Both the position numbers and the translations under genes were made by a program. Positions 10,794-23,074 of a DNA stretch of 64,000 nucleotides are shown here, piece after piece; the stretch's first letter is position 1, and every line of letters begins with the position of its first letter. Source of the DNA: Tilletia caries (lineage: Eukaryota; Basidiomycota; Exobasidiomycetes; Tilletiales; Tilletiaceae). The stretch is taken from assembly GCA_032718865.1 (NCBI GenBank), contig JALUTQ010000005.1, positions 372,001-436,000 of the forward strand. Direction: 5' to 3'. The notes under the pieces were generated by a model. The model saw only the letters and a program-made list of their open reading frames with translations, made no database searches and was not told the origin of the DNA.

Positions 10794-12791
10794 CTATATC
10801 TCGCTCGGCCTGCTGATCTTCTCTGACACATCAGCAGGAGCCGCGCCCGACGGATCGCTGCTAGGGCCCGATGCTGCAGCAGAGCTCGAGCCCTCTCCTA
10901 CGGCTGAAGGGGAAGGGTGTACGTGATGTGCCTTTTCTGGCGCAGCTGCCATGCTCGAGTCGCCTGCATCGTACGCCGGCAGACCATCGTCGTCCAGGGC
11001 CTCGTGGTGTGGCACGCCCAAGGCAGCAGCATATCCGCTTGATGCACCCGCACCCGCACCCGCACCTGCACCCGCACTCGCGCCGGCACTCGAAGGCCCA
11101 TCACCTGGGAGGGTAGCAGCCAGAAGAGGATTTCTCGCAGCCGCACCCGCAAACGGTTGTTGCTGCGGTCCGGCATTCGAGTACATGGACGCCGTGTTCG
11201 GGAGATTCGCATGCTGAGAAGGCGCGTACTGGCTCGTCGTCTGACTCTGACTTCCAGGAAAGACGCTGGGTCCTGCGCTAGCGCTGCTGCTGGCCCACTG
11301 AGAGGCGGGTTCGCCGCTGCCGCCATACGCGTGCGGGGCCCCGAAAGTACCGTGCCCTGCTGAGGAAGCGCTGAAAGGTCGGCCGGAGGGACCGTCTACG
11401 GCGCTTTGAGGTCGGCTTCCGTAAGGTGACGCAATAGTGCTGGCGGCGAGGCCTGCAGCAGCTGCGCTCGCACCGTATCCTGCTCCCGTCGAAGCCCCGT
11501 CAAGCTGCCATCCTCCTGCGCCTGTGCCTGCTCCCGTTGCCCCGCCTGCTCCTGGTGTAGCATTGTTGTAAGACGCTGGGGTTATCGCACCATTCTGATG
11601 AGCCATAGCAGGCGCTCCAGCGCCAGGTCCGTAGTTGTGCCCGCTGTTGAAAGACGTGTTCGCATTGGGGGACAGAGGACCATTGGCACCTCCCTCAGCG
11701 TGTTGCTGCTTCTGCTTCTTGTTTTTGCGGAGGAGACAGAAGGCGAGCAAGGCGAGGACGACTAGGGCGACGACACCTCCGGCGACACCACCCGCGATCG
11801 CGCCTACATTGCTCGATCCTCCACTGTTATCGTCGCTGCTATTTCCGTTGCCGTTGTCATTACTGTTGCCATTGCTGTTGCCGTTGCCGTTGCTGTTGCC
11901 ACTGCCGTCGCCATTGCTGTTGCCATTGGCATTTCCGCTGCCATTGCCATTGACATTTCCGCTGTTCCCATTTCCATTGGAGACAGAGGATGTGGTGGTG
12001 GCAACAGGAGCAGCAGAGACTCCTGTCGTCGTAACTGCAGCCTGGGTGGTTGAAGTGCTACCGAGGAAGGAGCTTGAGGAGCTCGTTGGGACGGTGTAAC
12101 CCGCACAGTAGATAGGCCACATGAACTTCAGCGAGTCCTGGATACCTTTGAAATCGATGAGCTTGGAGCCGTTGTAGAGGGCAAACTGTGTAGAGAGTGA
12201 GGCAGGAGACGGGGGGTCAGCCAACGAAGTTCAGTAGCTTCAGGCCGAAAATTGAGGAGTGCGGTCTAAGGGCAACGTACCTGCCAAGTGCTGTTACCAC
12301 CCGTGGTGAAAGGGGAGTTCCAGGTGATTGTGATGGGGGCCTTCAGGTTTGAGGAAGAGAGGAGAGGGTCGGTCGGGTCCGGTCCGATGAAGTCGAACAG
12401 ATCATACTTGTTCTCCCCGGTTGGCGTGGTGATTGAGGCTGAGTATGCATCTGAGGCTGTATATTCCTGAAAACATCGATGGAGAAGGTAGAGGATGTCA
12501 GCGATCCTGGGCACTTCCGTTTCCCCCCCCCCCCCCCCCTGAAATGTAACTTACTCCCGCGTCAAGTCGGAGGGTGAAGTTGAGCACATTGCAGTCTCCC
12601 GCGTAGTTCGAAACTGAGGGAGACGCACAACGATGCAGATAATAAGTAAGAGAAGCCCAAAAACGCCTGTGCTCTTCTGGCCGGTACTGGCAGCTGGACT
12701 CACTTGTGAATGCAACCGCGGACTGGATGGCCGCCAGACAGATCACAAGAATCGTAAGGAGCATCGCACTGCCCATCCCTGATCGCGCCAT
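10794..12791 (-). CDS. Single-pass membrane glycoprotein with Asn/Gly/Ser stalk
   Basis: Four exons on the minus strand: 12791-12704, 12613-12555, 12466-12281 and 12185-10794, all phases matching, product 574 residues. Residues 1-27 are a signal peptide (LLTILVICLAAIQSAVA). The ectodomain (about 28-135) has N-glycosylation sequons (NFT, NST) and paired cysteines. A stalk of alternating SNGNGN/GNSNGN units follows. One transmembrane segment (GAIAGGVAGGVVALVVLALL) then precedes a basic stop-transfer KNKKQKQQ. The long cytosolic tail is Gly/Ser/Ala/Pro-rich and disordered. This layout (Ser/Asn stalk, one membrane span, disordered tail) resembles fungal surface sensor or wall-anchoring proteins, but I see no WSC domain, so no specific role is assigned. 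A 17-base C run lies in intron 2. Confidence 0.75.
12523..12539. repeat. C17 homopolymer
   Basis: Seventeen consecutive C (G on the coding strand) lie inside intron 2 of the membrane glycoprotein gene. Such G-runs are length-unstable and could form a G-quadruplex with the G-rich neighbours in the pre-mRNA; the length in the assembly may not be exact. Confidence 0.8.
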
Positions 12792-13879
12792 TGTGGTTCT
12801 GCTTCCTGAAGAAGAGTAGATAAAAAGAGAGGGATGAGTCGGCAGAGAGAAGGCAGGGTTGGGGGGGCGGGGAAGACAAGGAAGAAGCGGTCAGTGAAAA
12901 AAGTTGGCCTTCTTATAAGCATGTTGTGCGGGCTGGCAAACGGGCGGTGCTGAGCGGAGTGCATGGCGAAGGAGCACACACCAAACCTCGGGGCTCTCGC
13001 ATGCACGATACACTACCGCCATTTTGATTCGCGTATGTCCCCTTGCATGGGTGTCTGGGTCGCCCTGTCTCACTGGTGCAGCAGAAGAAGAAAATCTGTC
13101 AACAGATGTGAAAGGAGCAGTGAGTAGTGAGTGAGCACACACTCCAAGCGAGCTGCGAGCAGGCGATTAGGATGCAGGCACACAGGCACAGCGCCATGCG
13201 TTTTCCCCCAGTAGCAGCGCGCTCGCCGCTCTCGCACCCACGCACGCTGTCCCTTTTCTGGTTCTCCGGGTTGCGGATAGTCAGTTGGAGGCAGGCTGGA
13301 GGCTGGAGGCTGGAGGTCGGAGGTCAGAAACTCAGAAGTATGTAAGCTAGTTGAAGACAATACGCCCGTCGGGGCGTCAGAACGGGGGAGAAACTGCTCC
13401 CGAACGGCGGAGGAACTGCACCCCAAAAAAGGATGTCCTTGGCGAGGATCGAACGCAACAGACTCTGCATGATGTGAAGCGTGAAGGGGAAGAGGTGGGA
13501 AGCGTGGAAGCCGAGGATGTTATTTGTACAAGCAAGTTGTGGGAGGATGGAGTTCATGATACAGATGAAGGTCAGGGTCACCGATATGTACGAGGACGAG
13601 GAATGAGGATGGGGATGAGGACCGCAGGGGGCAGGGGAGATGACATACAAGTCAAGTCGTGTATGCACAAGTCAAATCGTGTACAAGTGAAGTCGTACGG
13701 AGTACAGATGGGTGATCTCGGAAAGGTCGTTTCAATCGTTCGTTAAAGGGAGGTGCAAAGGTGTCGTTCAAAGGTCGTCCGTCGTACCGAATTGAAGGGA
13801 GAGCAAAGAAAAAAGGTTACCGAACCCGCATGCCGAAGTTTCCGGTCGAGGCATCGAAGGGATGGGAACGAGGGCCTTC
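12792..13879. other. Promoter and intergenic region, no supported gene
   Basis: The right part abuts the 3' end of the CS-domain gene and the left part is the promoter of the membrane glycoprotein. A tandem GGAGGCTGGAGGCT-type tract sits at about 13,288-13,325. Direct repeats of an AAGTCGTGTA/AAATCGTGTA type occur at about 13,650-13,700. I see no convincing exon. Confidence 0.45.
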
Positions 13880-16800
13880 TCACACGCCAGGCCCCGTCGC
13901 CCCACCCGCCCGTCTCCACCAGCCCATGACAGCGACCGAGCCAGCGACAACAACGCTAAGCACCGCAGCGCCGCTCATAATATTGATCATCCCTTCCTCG
14001 CTGATCAACGGCAACGTCGAGCGGCGCATCGAGGAGCGCCCCCCATGTCGACGCGAGGCGTGAGGTTTCCTGCTGTTGCGCGACGAGGAAGACGGCCCTG
14101 GACCGGGCGGGTTACTGCCCCTACCTCCGCCCGTCGACTTGTGTCCCCCTGAGCGACGCGGACCGGGGGTAAGCTCATGAGCAGCCTGTCGACCGCTGTT
14201 CCCGCGCGAGAGTTGGGCATGGTTCTGGAACGGCACAGAGCCGACCTCGGACGAGGGCACCGACGACGTCGTCGGCGTAGCCGTCCCCGTCATCGAACCA
14301 ACACCGCCATCCGAGCCCCAGGAGAGGCCACCGGCGCCAGTCCGCGTCAAGGATGCCCGATATCGCGCCTCCTGATGGATCGCTGCCCGCCGCTCGACCT
14401 CAATCTCATGCGCCTCGGTCCATTCGTCCTCCTCGACAGCCATCCCCATCCGCCAGGCTTGCGCCCCACTCTCGCCAGGGAGAAGCAGTGGCCATGCGGA
14501 GGTCGAAGACGAGTTCCCTGCTGCTGGTGGGCGGCAGGGCGAACTTTCGTTGGAAGACGAGGACGAGGATGATAGAGGAGGCGCAGGACGGCCCGTGGTG
14601 GAGAACATCGTCGCAAGCGTCGGATCGAGTCGGACGGCCGCTTGCATATAAGCCAGTGGACCAGGTCGACGTCGAAGAGTGCGTTCACGCTCATGCGAGG
14701 CGAAGACAAGGGTAGAAGTCGGGTCCCCGCCCCCGCCGCCGGTGCTGCTACTGCTGGGAGCAGCAGGGCTAGACAAGGGCCCACCCAGCGGCACGCACGG
14801 CGAATGCGACCCCGTCCGACCTGAGTGCACGCTCGACGGCGATCGCGCAGAGGACGAAGGGGCAGGATGCGCCGCCCCACCCGCGCACGAGGCCCTCCCT
14901 TCCCAACCACCCTGATGCCACCCAGAACCACCGCCGCCGCCGCCGGGTCCCAGCCCCAATCCCGCAGCCGCAAAGAGCTGGCTTCCCGCCCCCGCCCCCG
15001 CTCCCGCTCCCCCCCCCAGCCGAGAAATGATGACCCGGACTCAGAGCACCACCAGCAGACCCGGCCGCAGCCACTCCACCAGGACTACCACCTCCACCCA
15101 ACCGCAACTCCCCCACCGCCGTCGCCTGCCCACTCGAAGCATACGGCCCATGCAACTGTCCCGCCTCCGCAGGAAACGCCAACGGACTCGTCCATTTCTC
15201 CACCGAGACGTCGAGGTGTAAGCGCGCGTAGGAGAGGTAGAGTCTGCCCAGCGCGGCTTGGCCGCCGAGGAGGGCGATGAGACTCTCTCGTTGGCTGTCT
15301 GCTGGGGTTTGGGGCTTGGGGATGGGTTGGTCGAGGATGGGTGAGGTTGTTCCTGGTTCTGGTTCGGGTTGGGTGCTTGATTTCGGACTGCGGAGGGTGT
15401 CGCTTGAGTGTTGGAGATGGGTCGTTTCCGATTGCACACTCTCGCAACCCTCCCCGTCCTTCTCCTTTCCCACCGGGCGCACTTCGCCTTCGCCCGTCGT
15501 CTCAACACCCACTCGACGATCGTACTCATCCACGTCCGCGTCCGAAGACTCGGTCGAAGACGAGAACGTCCGAGTCTTCAACAATGGCAGATACTCCTCT
15601 ACGAGCAAGCAAGTCGCAATCGGCGACAAGGCCGCGCGCCAGGCCCTGCTCAGGTAGTGGAATACCTCATCCTCACCATCAGTCTCGGCATCACCCATTC
15701 GCATTCCAAGTTGATGATGTTGATCTCCGAGGAGCTGGGCACGAGCCTGCAGGCCTAGGAGGACTAGACTTGTCGCGTCGAGGTTGTACTTAGCACAGAG
15801 CTGGCGTCGTTCGCGCGCTCTCCGTTCCCGTTCGAGACGCGTGCGTTGAACTTCCTTCTCAGCAGCAGCGCGAATACTTTCTTCGTCGTCATCGTCGTCC
15901 GCTACGTCCTCTGCCTGTGGCCCGTCCCTGGTGGTGGAGGTGGTGGAGAATCGAGGGCCGAGCACGGTATCAGAGTCATCGCTTCCAGTCGAAAAGATGC
16001 TCGTATTCTCAACCTCGCTGTCCCTCCGCTGCTTCAGAACATGAGCGCGTCGTCGACCTGAGTCTGAAAGGCCGCCGCCGCTGCTGGTGTTTGACGCCGC
16101 CGATCTTGTTTCGTCAAGAGCCTCCTGGAGAGCTGCCCGGAGCGAGTGACGGGCGTGGTGCTCGTCGAGGGAGGGCATTCTCTTCTGTGTCGCTGGTCTT
16201 CTGCCCTGCGTGTCAGCTTGTTGAGCCGCCGCCGCTTCGTCAAGATCAAGAGCACCGTCAGGAGACATGGCCATGTCATCTGGTGGAAGCGGGGCGGGCC
16301 CAGAGATGAGGACGGGCCAGATACCCGGAGATACCTTGTGGAGGTAGATGGTGACCAGCCTTGCGCCGGCGAGGGAAGAAGCTGACAGTCCTGAGGAGGA
16401 TACGGAGGCGGCTGAGGTGGAAGCTGGGGCTGAGGCTGAGGACGGGCTTGTGATGGGTGGGATGACGAGGGAGCCGGATAGTTGGGAGGAGGAGGAAGGC
16501 GGGCCACCACCGCTGCCACTACCACTGCCACTTCCGCTTCCGCTATGAGACCGAGCTTCTTGCTGTGGACAGGGTGATGTAAGAGGGTCTGCATCATGAG
16601 GCAAGAGATCGTCAAGCGCTCGCTCGGCCATAGGCGTCGGGTCTGCCGTGGTGGCGGCTGATGTGCCGAGGAGCGAGCTGCGGTGGGCGACCGAGGTGAC
16701 CTGAGCTGCTGGACTCCCACGCGAGCTCATATGTCCAACACTGAGAAAGCTGTCCTGGGACAGTGAGAGATCCTGCTGAACTTCGCCGCCCGCTCCTCGA

Positions 16801-17693
16801 ATGGAGCGAGCGCGTCTGAGATCGCTGCTGATGCTACTGGTGCTACTGGCCAAGGTAGTCTGAGCTTCTTCTCCTGCTCTGGGATCCATACCGAAGCTGG
16901 CACTGGCACTGGCGAGGCTGCTGAAAGAGGTTGTGCTTCCGGAGCGGGAGGCCAGACGGGATGCCGAAGTGGACGGCGGCTGGAGGCGTGCGGGCAGAGA
17001 AGCGATGGAGGACGCCATAAGGCCGTCAGATTCATGGCCCGCTTGGTCTGCCTTGCCACTGCTTGAAGCGGGTGGATTGCGGAGACCAGCATGTGCAGAA
17101 GAAGGCGAGGCTGATGATGATGGGACGACGAGGTGTGGGGAGATGGCGAGTCTGGATCGGCTTGAGAAGCTGCGGGTGGCACTGGGGTCGAAGCGGGGCA
17201 GCAAGCGACGGGTTCGACGTTGTTGCTGTTGTTGTTGTGATCCGTCTTCGGCTTGGGAGATGTAGCCGCTGCTGCTGGTGGCACTCCCTCCTGCGTCGCT
17301 CTCGGAACCAGAGTGGGAATCGGTTGCGGTGCGAACACCGTGACTTCCGGGAGTGCTGCCGCCGATGATGCTGTACGTAGACGAGGGCGGACCCGAGCTG
17401 CCGAGTGTGGGCGATGTGAGCTGGGGAGGAGGATGGCGATGGGAGCGGCGGTGCTTAGTGTTCCTGCACAGGCGTTCGATCTGCCAGGAGGAGTGGGTTG
17501 GGTTGACGGGTGCCCAGAGTGCTGCGTTGATGACAGGCGGGGCATGTCTGACGCCCGCGGTGATGCTGTGGGAAGTGATGCGGACGTCGATGTCTGCTGA
17601 GCGTGTCTTGCGGGGCACGTAGAAGAGCACGGTGGCCTGCGACGTCGACTGGTGGACGGTCCACAGCTGGAACGCGGGATGGGGATGCGCCAT
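13880..17693 (-). CDS. CS-domain, tail-anchored protein (frameshift in C9 run)
   Basis: Read on the minus strand from ATG 17,693. Residues 1-80 look like a CS/p23-type beta-sandwich (FQLWTVHQSTSQATVLFYVP ... SSWQIER). A long Ser-rich, disordered region follows. Two probably folded blocks come next (ARLVTIYLHKVSPGIWPVL; KYNLDATSLVLLGLQARAQL to LSRAWRAALSPIATCLLVEE), then RLYLSYARLHLDVSVEKW. A C-terminal hydrophobic span (MSGAAVLSVVVAGSVAVMGW) is followed by a short basic tail, suggesting a tail anchor. Around the C9 tract at 15,009-15,017 the first frame turns into an implausible Arg/Trp-rich tail, while the +1 frame continues with AGSQLFAAAGLGLG and runs to the TGA at 13,880. Removing one base gives a continuous product of about 1,270 residues. 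Either a sequencing error or a true frameshift fits; a short unusual intron is less likely. An upstream intron in the 5' UTR is suggested by the CTTGCCCAG just before the ATG. Confidence 0.6.
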
Positions 17694-18094
17694 CCTTCCC
17701 TGGGCAAGCGCGGCAGGGGGAGAGAGTCAGCACAGCGGCAGCAGCAGCAGCAACAACACAGCACGGAGACAGACTCACGCGACGCGACGGGAAGCAGCAC
17801 GTGTGTGTGTATGCGCGTGTGTATGAGTGTTCGGTGTGTTGGTGGTCGCTGCTGAGCGCTGAGTTCGGCAGGCAGCTTGTCTGCTGTGAGAGGGTCCTGG
17901 TCCCAAAATGCCCGATCTCGTCGGCGTTCTCTTGATTGTCGGCGTTCCACTCTGGCATGGTAGCGCCGTGATATCCGGACCTTCCGACCTCCCACTGAAA
18001 AATTTGGGAGAAGGGTCGCTATAACTCGCTGCTGCTCATCGCTCATCGCCAGCCTGCTCCTCCTCATCCCCCATCGTTCGACACTGAGTGCAAG
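17694..18094. promoter_or_regulatory. Divergent promoter between CS-domain gene and UTP12
   Basis: About 400 bases separate two start codons facing away from each other, so both promoters must lie here. A (CAG/CAA) tract at about 17,730-17,760 and a GT/TG-rich stretch at about 17,800-17,830 stand out. On the minus strand, part of it probably is a 5' UTR intron of the CS-domain gene. I find no convincing TATA box. Confidence 0.5.
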
Positions 18095-21000
18095 ATGGTG
18101 CGGTCGTATCTGCGGCACGAGCCCATCCTCGCCTTCTCCCTCATCGCATCGCCCACCTCCACCGCACACGTGCAGCTCGACCCGCGCGACGGACGCACCG
18201 CATTCGCACCCGCCCTCGAGGACGTCCTCGTCTGGGACACCAAGCACGGCACACAGCTCGCAGCATGGCACGAGACTGCACACCGCGCACCCGTCACTGC
18301 CCTCGCGCGCTCCCCGGATGGGACACACTACGCTGTTGGCTACCACGACGGCTCCATCCGGCTCTGGAACACGGTCTCCAATACCGCCGTGCTCACCTTC
18401 AACGGACACAAGTCTGCCGTAACCAGCCTCGCCTTTGACCACAATGGCCTCATCCTCGCCAGTGGCAGTCAGGACACCGATCTCATCCTCTGGGACATCG
18501 TCGCCGAGTCCGGTCTCTACCGTCTAAGAGGCCACAGAGACGCCGTCACACAGGTCCGCTTCGTCCCCGAACTGCCCCTCTCCACTTCAGCTTCAGCTTC
18601 CTCGGAGGAGAACGACAACCCAGAGCCCTCGGTCCGCAGGAACACAGCTGGATCAGCGCGCTACCTCCTCAGCACCGCCAAGGACGGATTCCTCAAGCTC
18701 TGGGACCTCTCCCTCCAGCACTGCGTCGAAACGGCCATTCCAGGAAAAGGGGAGATCTGGAGCATGGCAACGGCCCTCTTCCGCTCCACCAATACTGTCA
18801 ACAACAGCCATCATGTTCCCGATCAGCCCGCCATCGTCGTTGTCACCGGCGGCACCGACGGACAGACCTACGTCTACGAGCTCGACATCGACGCTCTTCA
18901 TCTCGGCCTCGCACAGGCTTCCAAAAAGAATGAAGACGGCGAAGCCACCACAGGCCGTTTCTTCCACGAACGAGGCTCCCTCACCCTCTCCGCCAAGAAC
19001 CGCGTCTCCCAGATCGAGTTCAGTCCCTTGCCCAGTCGCGCGACCCAAGCGTCGTCTTCTTCCTCCGACGCCGATCCCACCATTCACGAACCGCACTACC
19101 TCGTCATCAGCTCATCCGACCGCTCCGTACAGGTGTTCCGCGTCCGCACACCGGAGGAGATCCAGAAGAAGCTCATCAGACGGAAGCGAAGGGTTAAAGA
19201 GAAGAAGGGGAAGAAGAAGGGACGACAGGCCGAGGAGGAGGATGATGACGACAATGACGAGGAGGAGGAGGAGGCGGCGGCGGCGGGCGAGAATGATGAC
19301 GATCGAAGCACGACATGGGTCGACCGTATCGAATCACACACCACCGTCCGCCCCTCAGCCTCGACCGGCGGCAAACTCCGATCCTTCTCCCTCGCCCTCG
19401 CATCAACAACCCGAGCCCAGTCCTCCTCCTCCTCCTCCTCCAAACCAGCCCTCCACGTCCTTCTAGGCCTGAACACGAACGCACTCGAGACATGGACCGT
19501 ACCCGCGCCAGCACTGACCAAGGCCGAACGCGCTGCGGTCCTCCTGCCCCCGGATGTCTCGGGCACAGCAGCGGCGGCGGCAGCGGCAGGGAGCGCGATC
19601 GAGCCCACCCTCTCCGCCTCGCTCGACCTACCCGGCCACCGATCTGACGTCCGAGCCATGGCCCTCTCACCGGACGACACTTTACTCGCCTCCGCCGACT
19701 CTGCGGGCGTGCTCAAGATCTGGAACGTCAAGTCCGGGCGGTGCATCCGGACGTTTGTCGGGTGTGGATATGCGCTCTCCTTGCTTTGGTTGGCGGGGGG
19801 TAGACATCTTGTGATGGGGTGTAAAGACGGGAGTATGCGGACGTTTGACGTCCCGGCCGCTTTGGTCGTTCAGATTTTGGGCGGCGGTGGGGAGAAGAGC
19901 AAAGGGGAGGGTGGGACGACGGCGGCGACGGCGATGAGTGGTGCTGTGGTCCGTAGCGCGGGGACGGCGCATCAGGGTCCTGTCTGGAGTCTTGCGCTCC
20001 ATCCGAACGGGCTGAGCTGCGTCAGTGCGAGTGCGGACAAGACGGTCAAGTTTTGGGACTTGGAGATGCATGCCGTCGGCGAGCAGCAGCAGCAGCAGCA
20101 GCAGCCACAGCAGGCCCAACATGCCGCTGGTGAGACGAACGGCGGGGATGAAACTTCGCTGCCGGCACCGCCGACGTATCAGCAACCGCAACAGCAGCAG
20201 ATGGTCCTCGTCCACGTCCGCACCCTGCAGATGACCGACGACATCCTCTCGATCAAGTTCTCCCCCGACGGCCGCCTCCTCGCGCTCTCCCTCCTCGACG
20301 CCACCGTGAAAATCTTCTTCGCGGACACCCTCAAGTTTTTCTTGAGTCTGTACGGACACAAGCTCCCCGTGCTCGCGCTGGACATCTCCTCGGACTCCCG
20401 CTTGCTCATTACCGCCAGTGCGGATAAGAATGTGAAGATCTGGGGGCTGGACTTTGGGGATTGTCATCGGAGTTTGTATGCGCATGAGGGGAGTGTTATG
20501 GCGTGTGGCTTTGAGCAGGGTGGGCAGGGTGGTGGGCTCATGGGTGGGCGGGAGGGTGCCTCGCATCACTTCTGGACTGCGGGGAAGGATGGTGTGCTTA
20601 AGCATTGGGACGGGGACCGCTTTGAGCTCATCCAGACGCTCGAGGGACATCATGGCGAGATATGGGCGCTCGCTGTGGACAGTGTGGGCAAGTTGTGTGT
20701 TACTGCGGGGGCGGACCGGTCGATTCGGACGTGGGAGAAGACGGACGAGCCGTTGTTCCTCGAGGAAGAGCGGGAGCGGGAGATGGAGAAGATGTACGAG
20801 GCGGCGGGTGTGGCTCGCCAAGTTGACGAAGGGAAAGCCATTGGGTCCCTCGCCCCCGGCGCCGGCGCCGCTCAATCCGGTGACGACCATGATCAGTCGC
20901 TCGGTGGGCCCGAGGCAGGGGGTGTACAGAAGAGCACGACGGAGACGCTCATCGCAGGCGAGCGACTCATGGAAGCTCTCGACATCGCAGACGAAGACCG

Positions 21001-21708
21001 ACTGAATGCGGACCTAGCAGCGAATGGCGGATTCGGCCTGGCGGGTCGACCGCCTCGGAACCCGCTCCTCCTGGCTGCGTTTGGGCTTGGCGTCGGCGGT
21101 GGAGGGGGGAATAATGCGTTGGAGAGCGGGGCGGATGCGGGTGGGGATGCGAGTGGGGAGGGGTATGTGCTTAAGGTTGTTGAGAAGGTGTTGCCGGCGC
21201 AGTTGGAGGATGCGTTGCTTGTGTTGCCGTTCGATAAGGTCATCAGTCTGATGCAGTATCTTGACATCTGGGCCAAGAAGGTGAGCTTCTTCATATGCCT
21301 TTCCCCCCCTGTATTTTTTACATTCTTCTGACGGCTCTCGGTTTTTTTTTCTCCCCTCTCTTCCTTCTTTGGATGGGGACACAGGACTGGAACATCAGCC
21401 TCACGTCGCGCATCCTCTTCTTCCTCCTCCGCACCCACCACGCCCAAATCGTCTCGAACAAAGTGATGCGCACCACGCTGATCAACCTCCGGATCCACCT
21501 CCAGACCGCCCTGGGGCGGCAGCGGGACACGATGGGCTTCAACCTGGCTGCGCTCCGGCATTCGCGCGGGGTCTGGGTTGCCGAGCGTACGGCGGAGATG
21601 TATGAGCGTGCTGGTGCTGGGGGGGAGGGGTTGGATATGGATGAGGAGGCGGTTAGGGAGAAGATTGAGTCGGGGGGTAGGAGGAAAAGGAAGGTTGCTG
21701 TTGTGTGA
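18095..21708 (+). CDS. utp12: U3 snoRNP WD40 protein Utp12/Dip2 (WDR3)
   Basis: Two exons, 18095-21280 and 21385-21708, encode 1,169 residues. Many WD40 repeats are visible in two blocks: for example VLTFNGHKSAVTSLAFDHNG, YRLRGHRDAVTQVRF, LDLPGHRSDVRAMALSPDDT, SLYGHKLPVLALDISSDSRL and QTLEGHHGEIWALAVDSVG, with typical WD/LW endings. The C-terminal part (LEDALLVLPFDKVISLMQYL ... RILFFLLRTHHAQIV) is the helical Utp12 domain. The two-propeller plus Utp12 layout and the length match Dip2/Utp12 (WDR3), a subunit of the UTP-B complex of the small-subunit processome in the nucleolus, needed for 18S rRNA maturation. Low-complexity acidic and Q-rich insertions (residues ~370-400 and ~660-690) break the propellers. 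The single intron lies in the C-terminal domain. Confidence 0.93.
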
Positions 21709-22153
21709 GGTTGTACCCTTTATGTGAGGCAAACGCTGGACTTGGGGAATCCACAAAAAAAAAAAACGATCAACTTTCGCCTTTCGCTGGATGTCAGTAA
21801 TTCGCACTTCAAGCTGTCCTTTGGGGCCCAATCGTGAGCGGGTTGACTGCGTGACCGGTAAGCAACGGATGAAGAGCAATGAAAGTCTTGGGAAGGAACG
21901 TCAATTTAGAATTTGCGATTTTGGAGGGAATCGGAAAAGAGAAGAGACGGCGGTGGGGGGGAGGTGACAAGTTGGAAGGGAGGTTCTTGCACGACCTTGT
22001 ATGAAATGTTGTTGTTGTTGTTGTTTCCTTGATACTTTTGAAACTCTGCTCCACCCGACCTGGACCCCGCTGAGAAGGGGTTGTGGATGCGGAGGAGTAG
22101 GAATGGGAATAGGACACCGCGGGTGGGCTGTTTGTGTATGGGTGCGCACATAT
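21709..22153. other. Convergent 3' intergenic region
   Basis: It lies between the UTP12 stop and the ATP20 stop. A run of 12 A at about 21,754 and a GTT triplet run at about 22,007-22,024 are the only marked features. It should contain both 3' UTRs. Confidence 0.5.
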
Positions 22154-22958
22154 CTAGTGGTGGCCATGTCCGTGGTGCTTGGTGTTGAGGCTGTACCCGA
22201 CGATTGATCGGCGGCCGATCTGCAAAGCATATGAGCATATACGTGTAAGCAGGACATGGGGGGTGGTAGTCATCGCCTGAGCTCTCCCTCTCAAAGTAAA
22301 AAGCCAAAACTCACCATCTCGCCAATGGTAAAGATACCAAGAGCCTCAACGGAGTAAATGCCGACCTTCTTCCACTCTCCGTTCTGGACTAAGCGGGACC
22401 ATTGGGCGGGGTTGGAGGCGAAGGCCCAGATGGACTTGTACGCGCTCAGGATGGACTCGGTCGACGTCGGTGGTGCGAGACGCTCGGCGACGTAGACTTG
22501 CTTGGCGAGAGCACCGACGGTGCGGAGGTTGTACACCACGGACTCGGTTATTGCTGTGGGGACGGCGTGAAAAAGCGACGCGTCAGTTGGAGAGCGCGGA
22601 AAGAGGTAGGGGTGAGTGTAGACTCACAGGAGAAGATGCTCTGTGCGCGCTCGGCGTAGGGTCCACCGAGCTGCTTTGCCTTCTCTGCGACGTTGCCGAG
22701 CTGTGACTGAGCAGTCTCAGCAGTAGCCTTTGCGCCAGAAGCGGTGGCCTCCACGGTAGCTTTGGCGCCCTTTGCAGCGGCCTCTGCAGTGGCCTTGGCA
22801 GAGGAGGCGACGTCTGCGCTGAGCTGTGCGGAGGTGGTGAGCTGACGGCGTGCGAGGGAGGAGCCGGAGGAGGAGGAGGAGGATGCGGTTGAGGAGGTGG
22901 ACGCGAGTGCGCTGCGACGGGACGCGGCGACTGCGGAGCGGAAGGTGGATGCGAACAT
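22154..22958 (-). CDS. ATP20: Mitochondrial ATP synthase subunit g
   Basis: Three exons on the minus strand (22958-22628, 22553-22315, 22219-22154), phases consistent, 211 residues. The first ~40 residues are Arg/Ser/Ala-rich without acid residues, a mitochondrial targeting sequence. An Ala/Lys-rich helix with 11-residue-like periodicity (AKATAEAAAKGAKATVEA) follows. The conserved core is PYAERAQSIFSSITE, YNLRTVGALAKQVYVAERL, IWAFASNPAQWSRLVQNGEW, then KVGIYSVEALGIFTIGEMIG and RRSIVGY. This is the subunit g core with its membrane helix; subunit g sits in the Fo part of complex V and supports dimerisation and cristae shape. The Ala-rich helix is longer than in yeast. The foldback element at 23,075 lies 116 bp upstream of the start codon. 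Confidence 0.93.
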
Positions 22959-23074
22959 GACTGCGGGACCTCGTTCGTTGGTGTTGCTGGGCTTCGACGT
23001 CGTCCTCGCTGCTGCTGCTGCTGTTGCTGCTGTGAGTGAGTGAGTGCTGCTCAGGGAAGGAAGTCGAGAACGGG

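Noticed and set aside
16727..18442. 571-codon minus-strand frame overlapping the CS-domain gene start and UTP12
   Set aside because: It runs antisense through the UTP12 first exon and in a second frame of the CS-domain gene; His/Pro/Ser/Arg-rich with no domain.
19682..20890. 402-codon minus-strand frame
   Set aside because: Antisense to the WD40 repeats of UTP12; Arg/Leu-rich shadow.
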